Positions 52,349 through 60,865 of a stretch of DNA of 64,000 nt are shown piece by piece. Numbering within the stretch: position 1 is the first letter of the stretch; each line of letters opens with the position of its first letter. Source of the stretch: Betaproteobacteria bacterium (GTDB lineage: Bacteria > Pseudomonadota > Gammaproteobacteria > Burkholderiales > Thiobacillaceae); the NCBI GenBank assembly GCA_016234655.1, contig JACRAU010000011.1, forward strand, positions 62,001-126,000, read 5' to 3'. Position numbers and translations under genes: made by a program. A model generated the notes under the pieces. That model saw only the letters and a list, made by a program, of their open reading frames with translations, did no database searches and was not told the origin of the DNA.

Positions 52349-53461
52349 TTAAAAGATAGACCAGCGCCGGTAGGACATCGCCTCGCGTACCCGTGTCGCC
52401 GCGAGGTCCATCGCCGCCGCGCGCGGCAGGGTGCCCCGGTCTTTCGCCTGCTTCAGCACCGCCTCGGTGTTGTGCCGCAGCTTTTCGGCGATGGTCTCGA
52501 AGGCGGCGGACTCGCTGGCGCCGGCATACTCCATGGCCGCGCAGATCACGCCGCCGGCATTGGCGATGAAGTCCGGCACGCACAACACGCCATGCTCGTG
52601 CAGATATTGCTCGGCGCCGGCGGTGATCGGGATGTTGGCGCCTTCGATCACCAGGCGGGTCTTGAGCCGATGCACGTTGTCTTCGTGGATGACATCCGGC
52701 CGCGCGGCGGGAATCCAGATGTCGCATTCGATGTCGATCACCGCGTCGCGCTCGAGTTTTTCGCCGTCGGCATAGTCGATCACGCGCTGTCCGGCCTCTT
52801 TCAGCGCGGCGAGCGCCGCCACGTCGATGCCCTGAGGGTTGAACAGGGTGCCGCTGGAGTCGGCCGCCGCGACCAGGACCGCGCCCCGCGCGGCCAGAAA
52901 GCGCGCGGCGTGCTTGCCGACCGCGCCAAAGCCCTGGATGGCCAGGCGCGCGCCGGCCAGTTCGAAGTCGCAATGGCGCAGGGCAACCTCGGTCGCTTGG
53001 GCGATGCCCCAGCCGGTGGCGCCGATCTTGTCCAGCGGGATACCGCCGATCGCCTCGGGCAGGCCCACCGAGCGGCCGATCTCGTCCTTCACCCAGGCCA
53101 TGCAGGTTTCGTCGGTGCCCATGTCGGGACCGAAGATGTAATCGGTCTCGTTGCGCAGGGCATGGGAAAAGGCGCGGATCAATTGTTCTTTTTGCGTCGT
53201 CGGCATGCGCGGATCGCCGAACAGCACCGATTTGCCGCCACCGTGGCGCAGGCCGGCGGCGGCGTTCTTCAGCGTCATCGCGCGCGCCAGCCGGCTGCAT
53301 TCCTTCAGGCTCACATCCGGCGCCATGCGCAGGCCGCCGATCGCCGGGCCGGTCGCCACGTTGTCGACCACCAGGATGCCCTTCAGGCCGATGCGTGGTT
53401 CGTTGACATGGATGATCTTGGCCGGCCCCAACGCGTCTACAAGGCGAAAGCAATCTTCCAT
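52349..53461 (-). CDS. Glu/Leu/Phe/Val dehydrogenase family amino-acid dehydrogenase
   Basis: The 370-residue enzyme oxidatively deaminates an amino acid to a 2-oxoacid with NAD(P). It has the substrate-binding GPAIGGLRMAPDVSLKE and the catalytic Lys region AMTLKNAAAGLRHGGGKSV, DYIFGPDMGTDE, and the Rossmann motif AIQGFGAVGKHAARFL. Length and the GGLR motif lean towards Leu/Val-type enzymes over the 410-450-residue glutamate dehydrogenases. As first gene of the operon it would supply the 2-oxoacid for the oxidoreductase. Confidence 0.88.
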   Translation of the reverse strand: MEDCFRLVDALGPAKIIHVNEPRIGLKGILVVDNVATGPAIGGLRMAPDVSLKECSRLARAMTLKNAAAGLRHGGGKSVLFGDPRMPTTQKEQLIRAFSHALRNETDYIFGPDMGTDETCMAWVKDEIGRSVGLPEAIGGIPLDKIGATGWGIAQATEVALRHCDFELAGARLAIQGFGAVGKHAARFLAARGAVLVAAADSSGTLFNPQGIDVAALAALKEAGQRVIDYADGEKLERDAVIDIECDIWIPAARPDVIHEDNVHRLKTRLVIEGANIPITAGAEQYLHEHGVLCVPDFIANAGGVICAAMEYAGASESAAFETIAEKLRHNTEAVLKQAKDRGTLPRAAAMDLAATRVREAMSYRRWSIF

Positions 53462-53693
53462 GGCGTATGGCCTCTCCCAAGCTATTTGTGCCCGCTTTCC
53501 ATCATAGCCTGTGCACAGCTGGTAGCGTTGGCAAAATGGCTGGGCAATGGCCGGATTGGTGGACGATCCGGGGCGCGCGGTTGTATTGATCGAACGATGC
53601 AGAATAGCGAAACACCAAACAAATAACGGGCATAACGACGCTAGACATTTTTGTGCAATGATTCGTTTGCCTTAGGGAAGTTATGCAAAAGTC

Positions 53694-53801
53694 GTCATCC
53701 CGGGCGTAGCGAAGCGGAGACCCGGAATCCGCGTGTTACAAATCAGCTTGTTATGGATTCCTGCTTTAGCTTCGCTGAAACTGTGTTTTCGCGGGAATGA
53801 C
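53694..53801. repeat. MITE-like palindromic element
   Basis: A ~108-bp non-coding element with inverted ends (GTCATCCCG at the left, CGGGAATGAC at the right) and nested inverted segments: AGCGAAGC with GGAATCC at the left, GGATTCC with GCTTCGCT at the right. The whole could fold into a long hairpin. TGCAAAA in opposite orientation flanks it on both sides. Elements of this pattern (GTCATTCCCGCG ends) are dispersed in many proteobacteria. It lies in the 454-bp gap between the amino-acid dehydrogenase and the glycan locus; the rest of the gap (53462-53690, 53802-53915) shows no gene. Confidence 0.7.
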
Positions 53802-53915
53802 GGCCAAGAGGTTTTTGCAGAGTCTCCTTAGGCTTTCGCCTGCAATACCAGGCTGCAAGCGATCAAGTTTTCACGGGGGGTGCCGTTAAATGGCGTACGG
53901 TCAAAGACGAAAGAT

Positions 53916-54779
53916 ATGGGTGCGATGCGGGTTCTGATCCTCGGGGTGTCGGGCATGCTGGGCAGTGCAATGTTGCGGGTGCTCGCTCGGGTCTCCGGTC
54001 TGGAAGTGCAGGGCACGGCCCGCTCGCTCGAAGTGCGGCGTTTTTTCGATGCCGATCTCGCCCAGCGCATCATCACGGGCATCGATATTGAAAATCAGGA
54101 CGCACTGGTGCGCCTATTTGCCGATGCCCGACCGCAAGTCGTAATCAATTGCGTAGGGCTGATCAAGCAACACGCCGAGGCCGACGACCCGTTGCTGGCC
54201 TTGCCGCTCAATGCCATGTTGCCGCACCGATTGGCCAAGTTGTGCGAACTGACGGGCGCGCGCCTGATTCAGATCGGCACCGATTGCGTGTTCAGCGGGG
54301 CCAAGGGCAACTACCGCGAGTCGGACCCCTGCGACGCCACCGATTTATATGGCCAATCGAAATACCTGGGCGAGGTCGCCTATCCCCACACCATCACCCT
54401 GCGCACCTCGCTGATCGGCCACGAGTTGGCGAGCCACCATGCCCTGATCAATTGGTTTCTGGCCCAGGAAGGGCAAGTGAAAGGTTATAAGCGGGCGATC
54501 TTTTCCGGCTTGCCGACGGTGGAATTCGCCCAGTTGGTGCGCGATGTCATTTTGCCGCAGCCGGAACTGTCCGGCGTCTACCACATCGCCGCCGAGCCGA
54601 TCTCTAAGCATGACCTGCTGAAGCTGGTGGCCGAAACCTATGGCAAGGCCATCGAGATCGTGCCCGATGCCACCCTGGCGATCGATCGCTCGCTCAACGC
54701 CGAGCGCTTCCGCGTGGCAACCGGCTATGCGGCGCCGCCCTGGCCGGAACTCGTTCGAAAGATGCATAAATTCCAATGA
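53916..54779 (+). CDS. RmlD-like NAD(P)-dependent sugar-nucleotide reductase
   Basis: The 287-residue short-chain dehydrogenase has the Rossmann motif VLILGVSGMLGSAML, VVINCVGLIKQ, an IGTDCVFSG strand and a YGQSKYLGE active-site Tyr/Lys pair, all as in the RmlD/FnlB reductase group. With the epimerase next to it the pair matches the last two steps of UDP-L-FucNAc-type synthesis (WbjC-WbjD/FnlB-FnlC), but the first enzyme (WbjB/FnlA) is not in view. The ATG at 53916 is 9 bases before another possible start. It is the first gene of the glycan locus. Confidence 0.82.
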   Translation: MGAMRVLILGVSGMLGSAMLRVLARVSGLEVQGTARSLEVRRFFDADLAQRIITGIDIENQDALVRLFADARPQVVINCVGLIKQHAEADDPLLALPLNAMLPHRLAKLCELTGARLIQIGTDCVFSGAKGNYRESDPCDATDLYGQSKYLGEVAYPHTITLRTSLIGHELASHHALINWFLAQEGQVKGYKRAIFSGLPTVEFAQLVRDVILPQPELSGVYHIAAEPISKHDLLKLVAETYGKAIEIVPDATLAIDRSLNAERFRVATGYAAPPWPELVRKMHKFQ

Positions 54780-55900
54780 CGCTTAAAGTTGCCACCATCG
54801 TCGGCACCCGGCCGGAGCTGATACGCCTGGCTCGGGTCATCGCCCGGCTGGACGCCTGCATGGACCACCGCCTGGTGCACACCGGCCAGAACTACGATTA
54901 CGAGCTCAACCGCATCTTCTTCGACGACCTGGGCATTCGTGCGCCGGACCATTTTCTCGATGCCGCCGGGGCCAATGCCGCCGAAACGGTGGCCAACGTC
55001 ATCAGCCGTGCCCATACCTGGCTGGAGCAGGAGCGGCCGGAGGCCATACTGATCCTGGGCGACACCAATAGCGCCATGGCCGCCTATGCCGCCAAGCGCC
55101 TGAAGATTCCGGTATTCCACATGGAGGCGGGCAACCGCTGCTTCGACGAGCGGGTGCCGGAGGAGATCAACCGGCGCATCGTCGACCACATCAGCGACAT
55201 CAACCTGCCTTACAGCGAACGGGCGCGGGAACATTTGATCCGCGAAGGCTTGCCGCCGGACCGGGTGATCAAGACCGGCAGCCCGCTGCATGAAGTGCTG
55301 GAACACTACCGTCCGCGCATCGATGCCTCCGATGTCCTGTCTCGCCTGGGCCTGCAAGCCGGTGGTTATTTCGTGGCCAGCGCCCACCGCGAGGAAAACG
55401 TCGACGACCCGGCTCGGCTGATTAAACTCGCGGAACTGCTGGATGCAGTGGCGGAACGCCATGGCCTGCCGGTCATTCTGTCCACCCACCCGCGTACCCA
55501 GGCTCGGCTGACAGCCGCCGGTATCAAGTTCGGCGAGCGGGTGCGGGCTTTGAAACCGCTGGGATTCTTCGATTACATCCAGCTACAGCAACACGCTCGC
55601 GCCGTGCTGTCCGACAGCGGCACCCTCACCGAGGAGGCCGCGCTGCTGGGCCTGCGCGCCATCAACTTGCGCGACACCCACGAGCGTATGGAAGGCATGG
55701 AAGAGGGCGCCGCGGTGATGACCGGCCTGTCTCAACGCCGGGTGTTGGAGGCGCTGGACATGGTCGCGAGCGCTCCCGCCGTGCCCCGGCCGGTAGCCGA
55801 CTATTTGGCCGAGGGGGTGGCCGAGAAGGTGGCGCGGATCATTCAGAGCTACACGGATTATGTGAACCGGGTAGTTTGGCGCGATGCCTCGCTCGATTAG
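54776..55900 (+). CDS. WecB/WbjD-like UDP-sugar 2-epimerase
   Basis: The 374-residue GT-B-fold epimerase has KVATIVGTRPELIRLARVI, HTGQNYD, GDTNSAMAAYAAKRLKIPVFHMEAGNRCFDERVPEEINRR and ASAHREENVDD, all typical of UDP-N-acetylglucosamine 2-epimerase relatives. The GNRCFDxRVPEE form is that of WbjD/FnlC, which makes UDP-L-FucNAc. Its start overlaps the reductase stop (ATGA). Cytoplasmic; supplies a nucleotide sugar for O-antigen or capsule. About 158 bp without a gene follow before the radical SAM gene. Confidence 0.86.
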   Translation: MTLKVATIVGTRPELIRLARVIARLDACMDHRLVHTGQNYDYELNRIFFDDLGIRAPDHFLDAAGANAAETVANVISRAHTWLEQERPEAILILGDTNSAMAAYAAKRLKIPVFHMEAGNRCFDERVPEEINRRIVDHISDINLPYSERAREHLIREGLPPDRVIKTGSPLHEVLEHYRPRIDASDVLSRLGLQAGGYFVASAHREENVDDPARLIKLAELLDAVAERHGLPVILSTHPRTQARLTAAGIKFGERVRALKPLGFFDYIQLQQHARAVLSDSGTLTEEAALLGLRAINLRDTHERMEGMEEGAAVMTGLSQRRVLEALDMVASAPAVPRPVADYLAEGVAEKVARIIQSYTDYVNRVVWRDASLD

Positions 55901-56058
55901 TTGAATATTGATTAAACATACGACGATGCCACCAGTCAGCCAGTCCTTTCTTAAACAGTTCGAGGCCATCTTCGGGCAGCCGTGCGGGCCAAGAATGCCG
56001 GTAATCTGGTAGGTTCCAGAATAGGTTTACTCATAGAAATTTTTCAGGCCATCCGGTT

Positions 56059-57084
56059 ATGTCAACCTTATCCCAAGCCCAAATCGACAAGCTCCTGAAT
56101 ATCGAGTCGGCACTTGTCGAGCATGCCTTCCCTCCGCAGTTGGTGATCGAGAACACCTCCGCCTGCAACCAGCAATGCATCCACTGTTCCCACAGGGAAC
56201 TAACCCGGCCGAAGAAGCACATGGCCCGTGAGTTATGGAACAAATTGGTGGAGGAGGTCGCACGGGAAAGACCGGATTGCGAGGTCTGGCCGACCTTCTA
56301 CGGCGAGGCCTTGATCTTGGGCAAGGAGCTGTGGGATCGCATCGATTATGCGGCCAAGGTGGGCTGTACCAATCTGGTGCTCAACTCCAACGCCACCTTG
56401 TTGTTGAAGAAGCAGCATATCGACTGGATTCTTGCCTCGCCGCTCAAACGCTTCATCCTGAGCCTAGATGGATTCAGCAAGGAAACCTACGAAAAAATCC
56501 GCGTTCATGGGAAGTGGGATGAAGTCTATCCTGGTGTGCAGGCCTTGCTGGAGCGGAAAGCGCAGCGCGGACAGACATATCCGTCCATCACCTGTCAGTT
56601 CTCCTTGATGGACGAGAACGAGCACGAGGTGGAAGACTTTCGCGCTTACTGGCAAGCCCGTGGGGCGGAGGTAAAGGTGCGACCCAAGCTGGAATGGACC
56701 GCCACCGGTACGGTGAGCTCCAGCTACATCGATCACGAGAGCGACTTCCGAATCGCCTGTCCCTGGGGCAACAACACCATGGCCATCCACCAGGACGGCA
56801 CGGTGGTAGCCTGCGCCGTGGATTATGACGCCCGCCTGAAGATCGGCAACACCCGGGACGAGACCATCAAGACTCTCTGGCAGCGGCTGGGCACCTGTCT
56901 GCGCGAACCACACCGGGCGCACCGCTGGCAGGATATCCCCGAGGTCTGCAAGGGCTGCCGCGACTGGCAGACCGCCGGGGCGGAATACCAGAAGGAGAGC
57001 GTGCCGGGCACCCGTCCCTTCTGGTACAACGAAGAGACGCAGGACTTCCGTATCTCTTCCAGCCAGAAGGCGAGTTATGGTTGA
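56059..57084 (+). CDS. Radical SAM/SPASM enzyme of the glycan locus
   Basis: The 341-residue protein has CNQQCIHC (in ENTSACNQQCIHCSHREL) as its radical SAM motif. A C-terminal SPASM-type Cys set follows (IACPWGNNTMAIHQDGTVVAC, EVCKGCRDW). SPASM enzymes act on peptides, on sugars such as nucleotide-linked ones, or on alcohols. In this setting it could modify a sugar or an amino-acid side-group of a surface polymer. Its stop overlaps a short downstream frame. Substrate unknown. Confidence 0.87.
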   Translation: MSTLSQAQIDKLLNIESALVEHAFPPQLVIENTSACNQQCIHCSHRELTRPKKHMARELWNKLVEEVARERPDCEVWPTFYGEALILGKELWDRIDYAAKVGCTNLVLNSNATLLLKKQHIDWILASPLKRFILSLDGFSKETYEKIRVHGKWDEVYPGVQALLERKAQRGQTYPSITCQFSLMDENEHEVEDFRAYWQARGAEVKVRPKLEWTATGTVSSSYIDHESDFRIACPWGNNTMAIHQDGTVVACAVDYDARLKIGNTRDETIKTLWQRLGTCLREPHRAHRWQDIPEVCKGCRDWQTAGAEYQKESVPGTRPFWYNEETQDFRISSSQKASYG

Positions 57085-57314
57085 CCCCCAGCGCGTCGCC
57101 CATACACAGAAGGAATACGGCCTGCGCCCAGAGGCTGCGCAATTACTCGAGAGTGGTGAAGCATGCCGAGGAGAATCGTACCCGTACCCTGTCGCGGCTC
57201 GGCGTCCACGACGACTTCCAGATCAAGGCCCAGGAAGACCAGGGGAGCGACCGCCAGGATGACGAAACCGCTTATCTCTTGCACCGCTGCTGCGGGCTGA
57301 ACGCGGAGATCACG
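57077..57314 (+). pseudogene. Possible short frameshifted gene before asnB
   Basis: An ATG overlapping the radical SAM stop begins MVDPQRVAHTQKEYGLRPEA, which reads like protein, but after about residue 25 this frame turns into Arg/Pro-rich shadow sequence. The +1 frame then reads protein-like (VVKHAEENRTRTLSRLG, then HDDFQIKAQEDQGSDRQDDE, then YLLHRCCGLNAEI) and runs without a stop into the asnB ATG. A single extra base near 57150 would explain this. No family is recognised, and it may also be non-coding. Confidence 0.3.
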
Positions 57315-59162
57315 ATGTGCGGCATCTGCGGTTTTACCGGCAGTCCAGATCCCTCGATGTTGCGGCGTATGACCGACCGCATCGCACACCGCGGGCCGGA
57401 CGACGTGAGCCACTTCGAGACTGTGTACCTCTCATTGGGCATGCGCCGATTGGCCATCGTGGACGTGGCGGGGGGCGGCCAGCCGCTTTTCAACGAGGAC
57501 GGCCGTCTGGCGGTGGTGTTCAACGGCGAGATATACAACCACCGCGCCCTGCGAACCGAGCTGGAGGCTATGGGACATCGCTTCCGTAGCGACCATGCCG
57601 ACGGCGAGGTGCTGGCGCATGCCTATGAGGCTTGGGGCGAGGCGTTCCTTTCCCGCCTGCAAGGCATGTTCTCCCTGGCCTTGTGGGACGCGGGACGGCG
57701 GCGGCTGTTTCTGGCCCGAGACCGGGTGGGCATCAAGCCGCTGTATTTCACCCGGCAGGGCGAGCGATTGCTGTTCGCCTCGGAAATCAAAGCCTTATTG
57801 GCGGACCCGGCAGTGGGGCGGGAGCCGGATTACCGAGCGCTCTACCACTATTTCAGCTTCAAAAATGTGCCCGCGCCCTGGAGCGCCTACGCCGGCATCG
57901 AGCAACTGCGGCCAGGGGAGTGGCTGAGTTACGAGTATGGCCGTATCGAGCGCGGGCACTGGTGGCGACCGGACTTCTCGACCCATGTCGGTCTGGATGA
58001 AGCGGAGGCTGCCACCGAGTTGCGCTGCTTGCTGGAAGCGGCGGTGGAAAGCCACCGTCAGGCGGACGTGCCCCTGGCGGCCTATCTGTCCGGCGGCCTG
58101 GACAGCTCCGCCGTGGTGGCCCTGCTGGCCCGTTCCAGCTCCACGCCCATTCAGACCTTTTCCCTGGTCTATGACGACGACTTTCCCGGCAAGGCCGCCG
58201 ACCGGCATTGGGCAAGGGAGGTGTCCCGCCTGTATGGCACGGAGCACCATGAATGCCGAATCGGCGCCGCCGATGTGATCGCCAGCCTGGAGGCCGTGCA
58301 AACGGCCTTCGACGAGCCGTTTTCCGGGGTGACCTCCACCTGGTTTGTCACGCGCGCCATCGCCGGCCATGCCAAGGTGGCCCTGTCCGGGGACGGCGCC
58401 GACGAACTGTTCGGCAGTTATCTTCCTCACCGCTTGGCCCAGCCGCTGCACTATCTGGCGGCGCGCGACGGTCGCTTGGAGGGTGCTGATTTGCTGGCCC
58501 TGGCCCCCTTCGCCGAACAGACGGAGTATTTGCAAGGATTGCTGGCGCGGGGCGACGAGGCGGCCCGCCGGGCCGGCTTGCTGTTGTGGGACGATGCCGA
58601 CAAGCAGGCGTTGTTCACCCCGGCCATGGTTGAGTTGTCTGGAGGGGCCAGCAGCGAGGCGCTGCTACGCGACGCTTATGCCGGGGCAGACACCGACGAT
58701 CCCTTGAATCGTGCCCTGTATTGCGATTTCACCACCTTGTTGCCGGATCAAGTGCTGGCCTTCGTGGATCGTCTGTCCATGGCCCACTCGGTCGAGGTAC
58801 GGCCGCCTTTTCTGGATCATCCGCTGGTGGAGTTCGTGCAGCGCCTGCCCGGTACCATGAAGATTCGTCAAGGCCGGGTGAAGCACCTGCTCAAGGAGGC
58901 CGTGCGCGGCCTCTTGCCCGATGCCCTGATCGACCGACCGAAAGAGGGCTTCGTTCTGCCTCTGGATGCCTGGCTGGCCGGACCGTTGGCCCCAATGGCC
59001 CGGTCGCTGTTGGCGCCGGATCGTCTGGCTCGCCACGGCCTGCTGCGGCCCGAGGCGGTGGCCGGACTGCTGGAGGCCCATATCGCTGGACAAGCCAATT
59101 ACGGTCCCCGGCTGTGGAACTTGATGCAATTCCAGCTTTGGTGGGAAAGTCAAACCTTCTGA
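57315..59162 (+). CDS. asnB: Asparagine synthetase (glutamine-hydrolysing)-type amidotransferase
   Basis: The 615-residue protein has the N-terminal glutaminase domain with the nucleophile Cys right after Met (MCGICGFTG), AHRGPDD and FNGEIYNH. The synthetase domain has the PP-loop SGGLDSSAVVALLA and GDGADELFGSY. The ATG is fixed by the need for Cys at the mature N-terminus; GGAG sits 6 bases upstream. In surface-polymer loci such proteins often amidate uronic acids or amino-acid groups instead of making asparagine. Neighbours are radical SAM and formyltransferase genes. Confidence 0.93.
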   Translation: MCGICGFTGSPDPSMLRRMTDRIAHRGPDDVSHFETVYLSLGMRRLAIVDVAGGGQPLFNEDGRLAVVFNGEIYNHRALRTELEAMGHRFRSDHADGEVLAHAYEAWGEAFLSRLQGMFSLALWDAGRRRLFLARDRVGIKPLYFTRQGERLLFASEIKALLADPAVGREPDYRALYHYFSFKNVPAPWSAYAGIEQLRPGEWLSYEYGRIERGHWWRPDFSTHVGLDEAEAATELRCLLEAAVESHRQADVPLAAYLSGGLDSSAVVALLARSSSTPIQTFSLVYDDDFPGKAADRHWAREVSRLYGTEHHECRIGAADVIASLEAVQTAFDEPFSGVTSTWFVTRAIAGHAKVALSGDGADELFGSYLPHRLAQPLHYLAARDGRLEGADLLALAPFAEQTEYLQGLLARGDEAARRAGLLLWDDADKQALFTPAMVELSGGASSEALLRDAYAGADTDDPLNRALYCDFTTLLPDQVLAFVDRLSMAHSVEVRPPFLDHPLVEFVQRLPGTMKIRQGRVKHLLKEAVRGLLPDALIDRPKEGFVLPLDAWLAGPLAPMARSLLAPDRLARHGLLRPEAVAGLLEAHIAGQANYGPRLWNLMQFQLWWESQTF

Positions 59163-59190
59163 CCACGCCGATTTCGAGCCTGTGCCCACT

Positions 59191-60060
59191 ATGACGCCAC
59201 CTTCCTTGCGCATCGCCCTGTTCGCCCTAACGGGCATGGGCAATGCCGTGCTGCGCGCCGTACGGGCGGCGGGGCATGAGGTGGTGGGGTTAGCGACGCG
59301 AGCGGAACCCGGGCCGTATCCGTATTACCCGGAACGGAATCTGGCGGCGGAGGCGAAGGCCCTCGGCATACCCACCTGGGAAGGGGAGGGAGCCGAGACC
59401 CATCTCGCTTCCTGCCAGCCCGATGTGGCCTTGGTGGCGACGTATCACCGCAAGATCGTCCGGGTGCCCGGCCTGCCCGACGCGATATTCAACATTCATC
59501 CCTCCCTGTTACCCGCCTATCAAGGGGCGAATCCCTATTTTTGGGTGCTGCGCCACGGTGTGGCCCGAACCGGTGTCAGCGTCCATATCCTGAGCGACGA
59601 AATCGATGCCGGAGAGGTGGTGCTTGCCTATCCTTATGAAATCGCCGCGACGGAAACCCAAGGCAGTCTTCGACTGGCCTTGGCCAAACTAGCCGCGACG
59701 GCGGCCCTGGAAGTGTTGAGGCATATCCAATCCCGGACATGCTTTGCTCCGGTTCACCTTCCCCAGGCCACTTCCAGCCCCGCCGCGCCCAAGGTGAAGG
59801 ATGGGGATTGCCTACTGCGCGCCGGGATGAGCGCGGTCGATGCCGAGCGGCTGATTCGCGCCGCCACGCCCTATCCAGGGGTGCGTCTTGCCGGAACCGA
59901 TATGAAGGTGGAGGCCCTGGAAACCATTCTGCCTAGGACGCCGGGCGAATCGAAACCGGGTAGTACTTGGCCGGCCGGGCAACCAGCCGACCCCACCCGA
60001 GTGGGGTTCATGGTCTCCGACGCGCGCCTGTTGCTTCGTGTTCTCCCGGAACACCCATGA
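59191..60060 (+). CDS. Formyltransferase (Fmt/ArnA-like)
   Basis: The 289-residue protein has the folate-dependent formyltransferase fold. The catalytic triad is visible: Asn and His in IFNIHPSLLPAYQGANPYFWVLRHG and Asp in SDEIDAGEVV. A C-terminal subdomain (VKDGDCLLRAGMSAVDAERLIRAATPYPGVRL) resembles that of Fmt. The locus suggests N-formylation of an amino sugar using formyl-tetrahydrofolate, as in Qui4NFo- or Fuc3NFo-containing O-antigens, but initiator Met-tRNA cannot be excluded. The ATG at 59191 follows a GTG at 59182. Overlaps wbqC by 4 bases. Confidence 0.83.
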   Translation: MTPPSLRIALFALTGMGNAVLRAVRAAGHEVVGLATRAEPGPYPYYPERNLAAEAKALGIPTWEGEGAETHLASCQPDVALVATYHRKIVRVPGLPDAIFNIHPSLLPAYQGANPYFWVLRHGVARTGVSVHILSDEIDAGEVVLAYPYEIAATETQGSLRLALAKLAATAALEVLRHIQSRTCFAPVHLPQATSSPAAPKVKDGDCLLRAGMSAVDAERLIRAATPYPGVRLAGTDMKVEALETILPRTPGESKPGSTWPAGQPADPTRVGFMVSDARLLLRVLPEHP

Positions 60061-60746
60061 CCACCGTCGCCGTCCTGCAACCCGGCTACCTGCCTTGGCT
60101 GGGTTTTTTCGACCAGATGCGGCGTAGCGACGTGTTCGTCTATTACGACGACGTGCAATACGACAAGCACGGCTGGCGCAACCGCAACCGCATCAAGACG
60201 CCAGAAGGTCCATTATGGTTGACGGTGCCGGTACTGGATAAAGGTCGTCACGGCCAATCCGTCCTGGAAGCCGAGATCGATGGCCGAGCCCCCTGGGCGC
60301 GCAAGCACTTGGGCAGCGTCCGCCAGTATTACCCCAAGGCGCCTTATTTCGACGCCATCTATCCGGAGCTGGAAAGCCTGCTACGCCGGCCCTGGCGATT
60401 TCTGGTGGATCTGGATCTGGCTATGGCCGACTGGCTGAGCGACTGGCTTGGGGTCCGGAGTACAATAGCCCGATCGTCCGAGCTAGGCATCCATGGAGAG
60501 AGGAGTGAACGTTTGCTGGAGATTTGTCGCCATTTCGGCGCCGACCGTTACCTGAGCGGTAACACTGCGCAAAGCTACCTGGATGCGGATCTTTTCGCCG
60601 CCCAGGGTGTCCATGTGGAATGGCAAGATTTCCGGCATCCAATCTATCCGCAGCAAAACGGCGGTTTCCTCTCCCATCTTTCCGCCCTGGACCTGTTGCT
60701 CAACGTCGGGCCGGCCAGCACAAAAATATTCGGGGAGGCGGCGTGA
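60057..60746 (+). CDS. WbqC-family protein (intact copy)
   Basis: The 229-residue protein shows the WbqC pattern from the start: TTVAVLQPGYLPWLGFFDQMRRSDVFVYYDDVQYDKHGWRNRNRIKTPEGPLWLTVPV, and the later RSSELGIHGERSERLLEICRHFGADRYLSG. WbqC proteins occur in O-antigen clusters, are thought to be enzymes in sugar modification, and lack a settled function. The start overlaps the formyltransferase stop and the end overlaps the first rmlB copy. A second, broken copy lies at 62777-63170. Confidence 0.9.
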   Translation: MTTVAVLQPGYLPWLGFFDQMRRSDVFVYYDDVQYDKHGWRNRNRIKTPEGPLWLTVPVLDKGRHGQSVLEAEIDGRAPWARKHLGSVRQYYPKAPYFDAIYPELESLLRRPWRFLVDLDLAMADWLSDWLGVRSTIARSSELGIHGERSERLLEICRHFGADRYLSGNTAQSYLDADLFAAQGVHVEWQDFRHPIYPQQNGGFLSHLSALDLLLNVGPASTKIFGEAA

Positions 60747-60865
60747 AAACCATACTAATGACCGGCGGCGCTGGTTTCCGACGCGGATAACGTCGCACAT
60801 CCCGCTGCGGAACCCCACGTCAGCCGCTCCATCTTTGACAACCGCCAGTTTTTCGAGACCGACTC
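60743..60865 (+). pseudogene. Internally deleted rmlB remnant
   Basis: Starts GTGAAAACCATACT like the intact rmlB at 63167 and encodes MKTILMTGGAGF, then jumps. From about 60773 it matches the intact gene from codon ~75 (ADIVVHFAAESHVTRSIFDN), in another frame, ending SIFDNRQFFETDS and a stop. About 60 codons are missing and the frame is shifted, so no functional protein is possible. The remnant overlaps the wbqC stop exactly as the intact copy overlaps the broken wbqC, showing a duplicated wbqC-rmlB unit. Confidence 0.8.

Noticed and set aside
51507..53626. Frames of 540 and 657 codons over the porG and dehydrogenase genes
   Set aside because: Both are shadows in high-GC DNA; the real genes carry Fe-S and Rossmann motifs and tight operon spacing.
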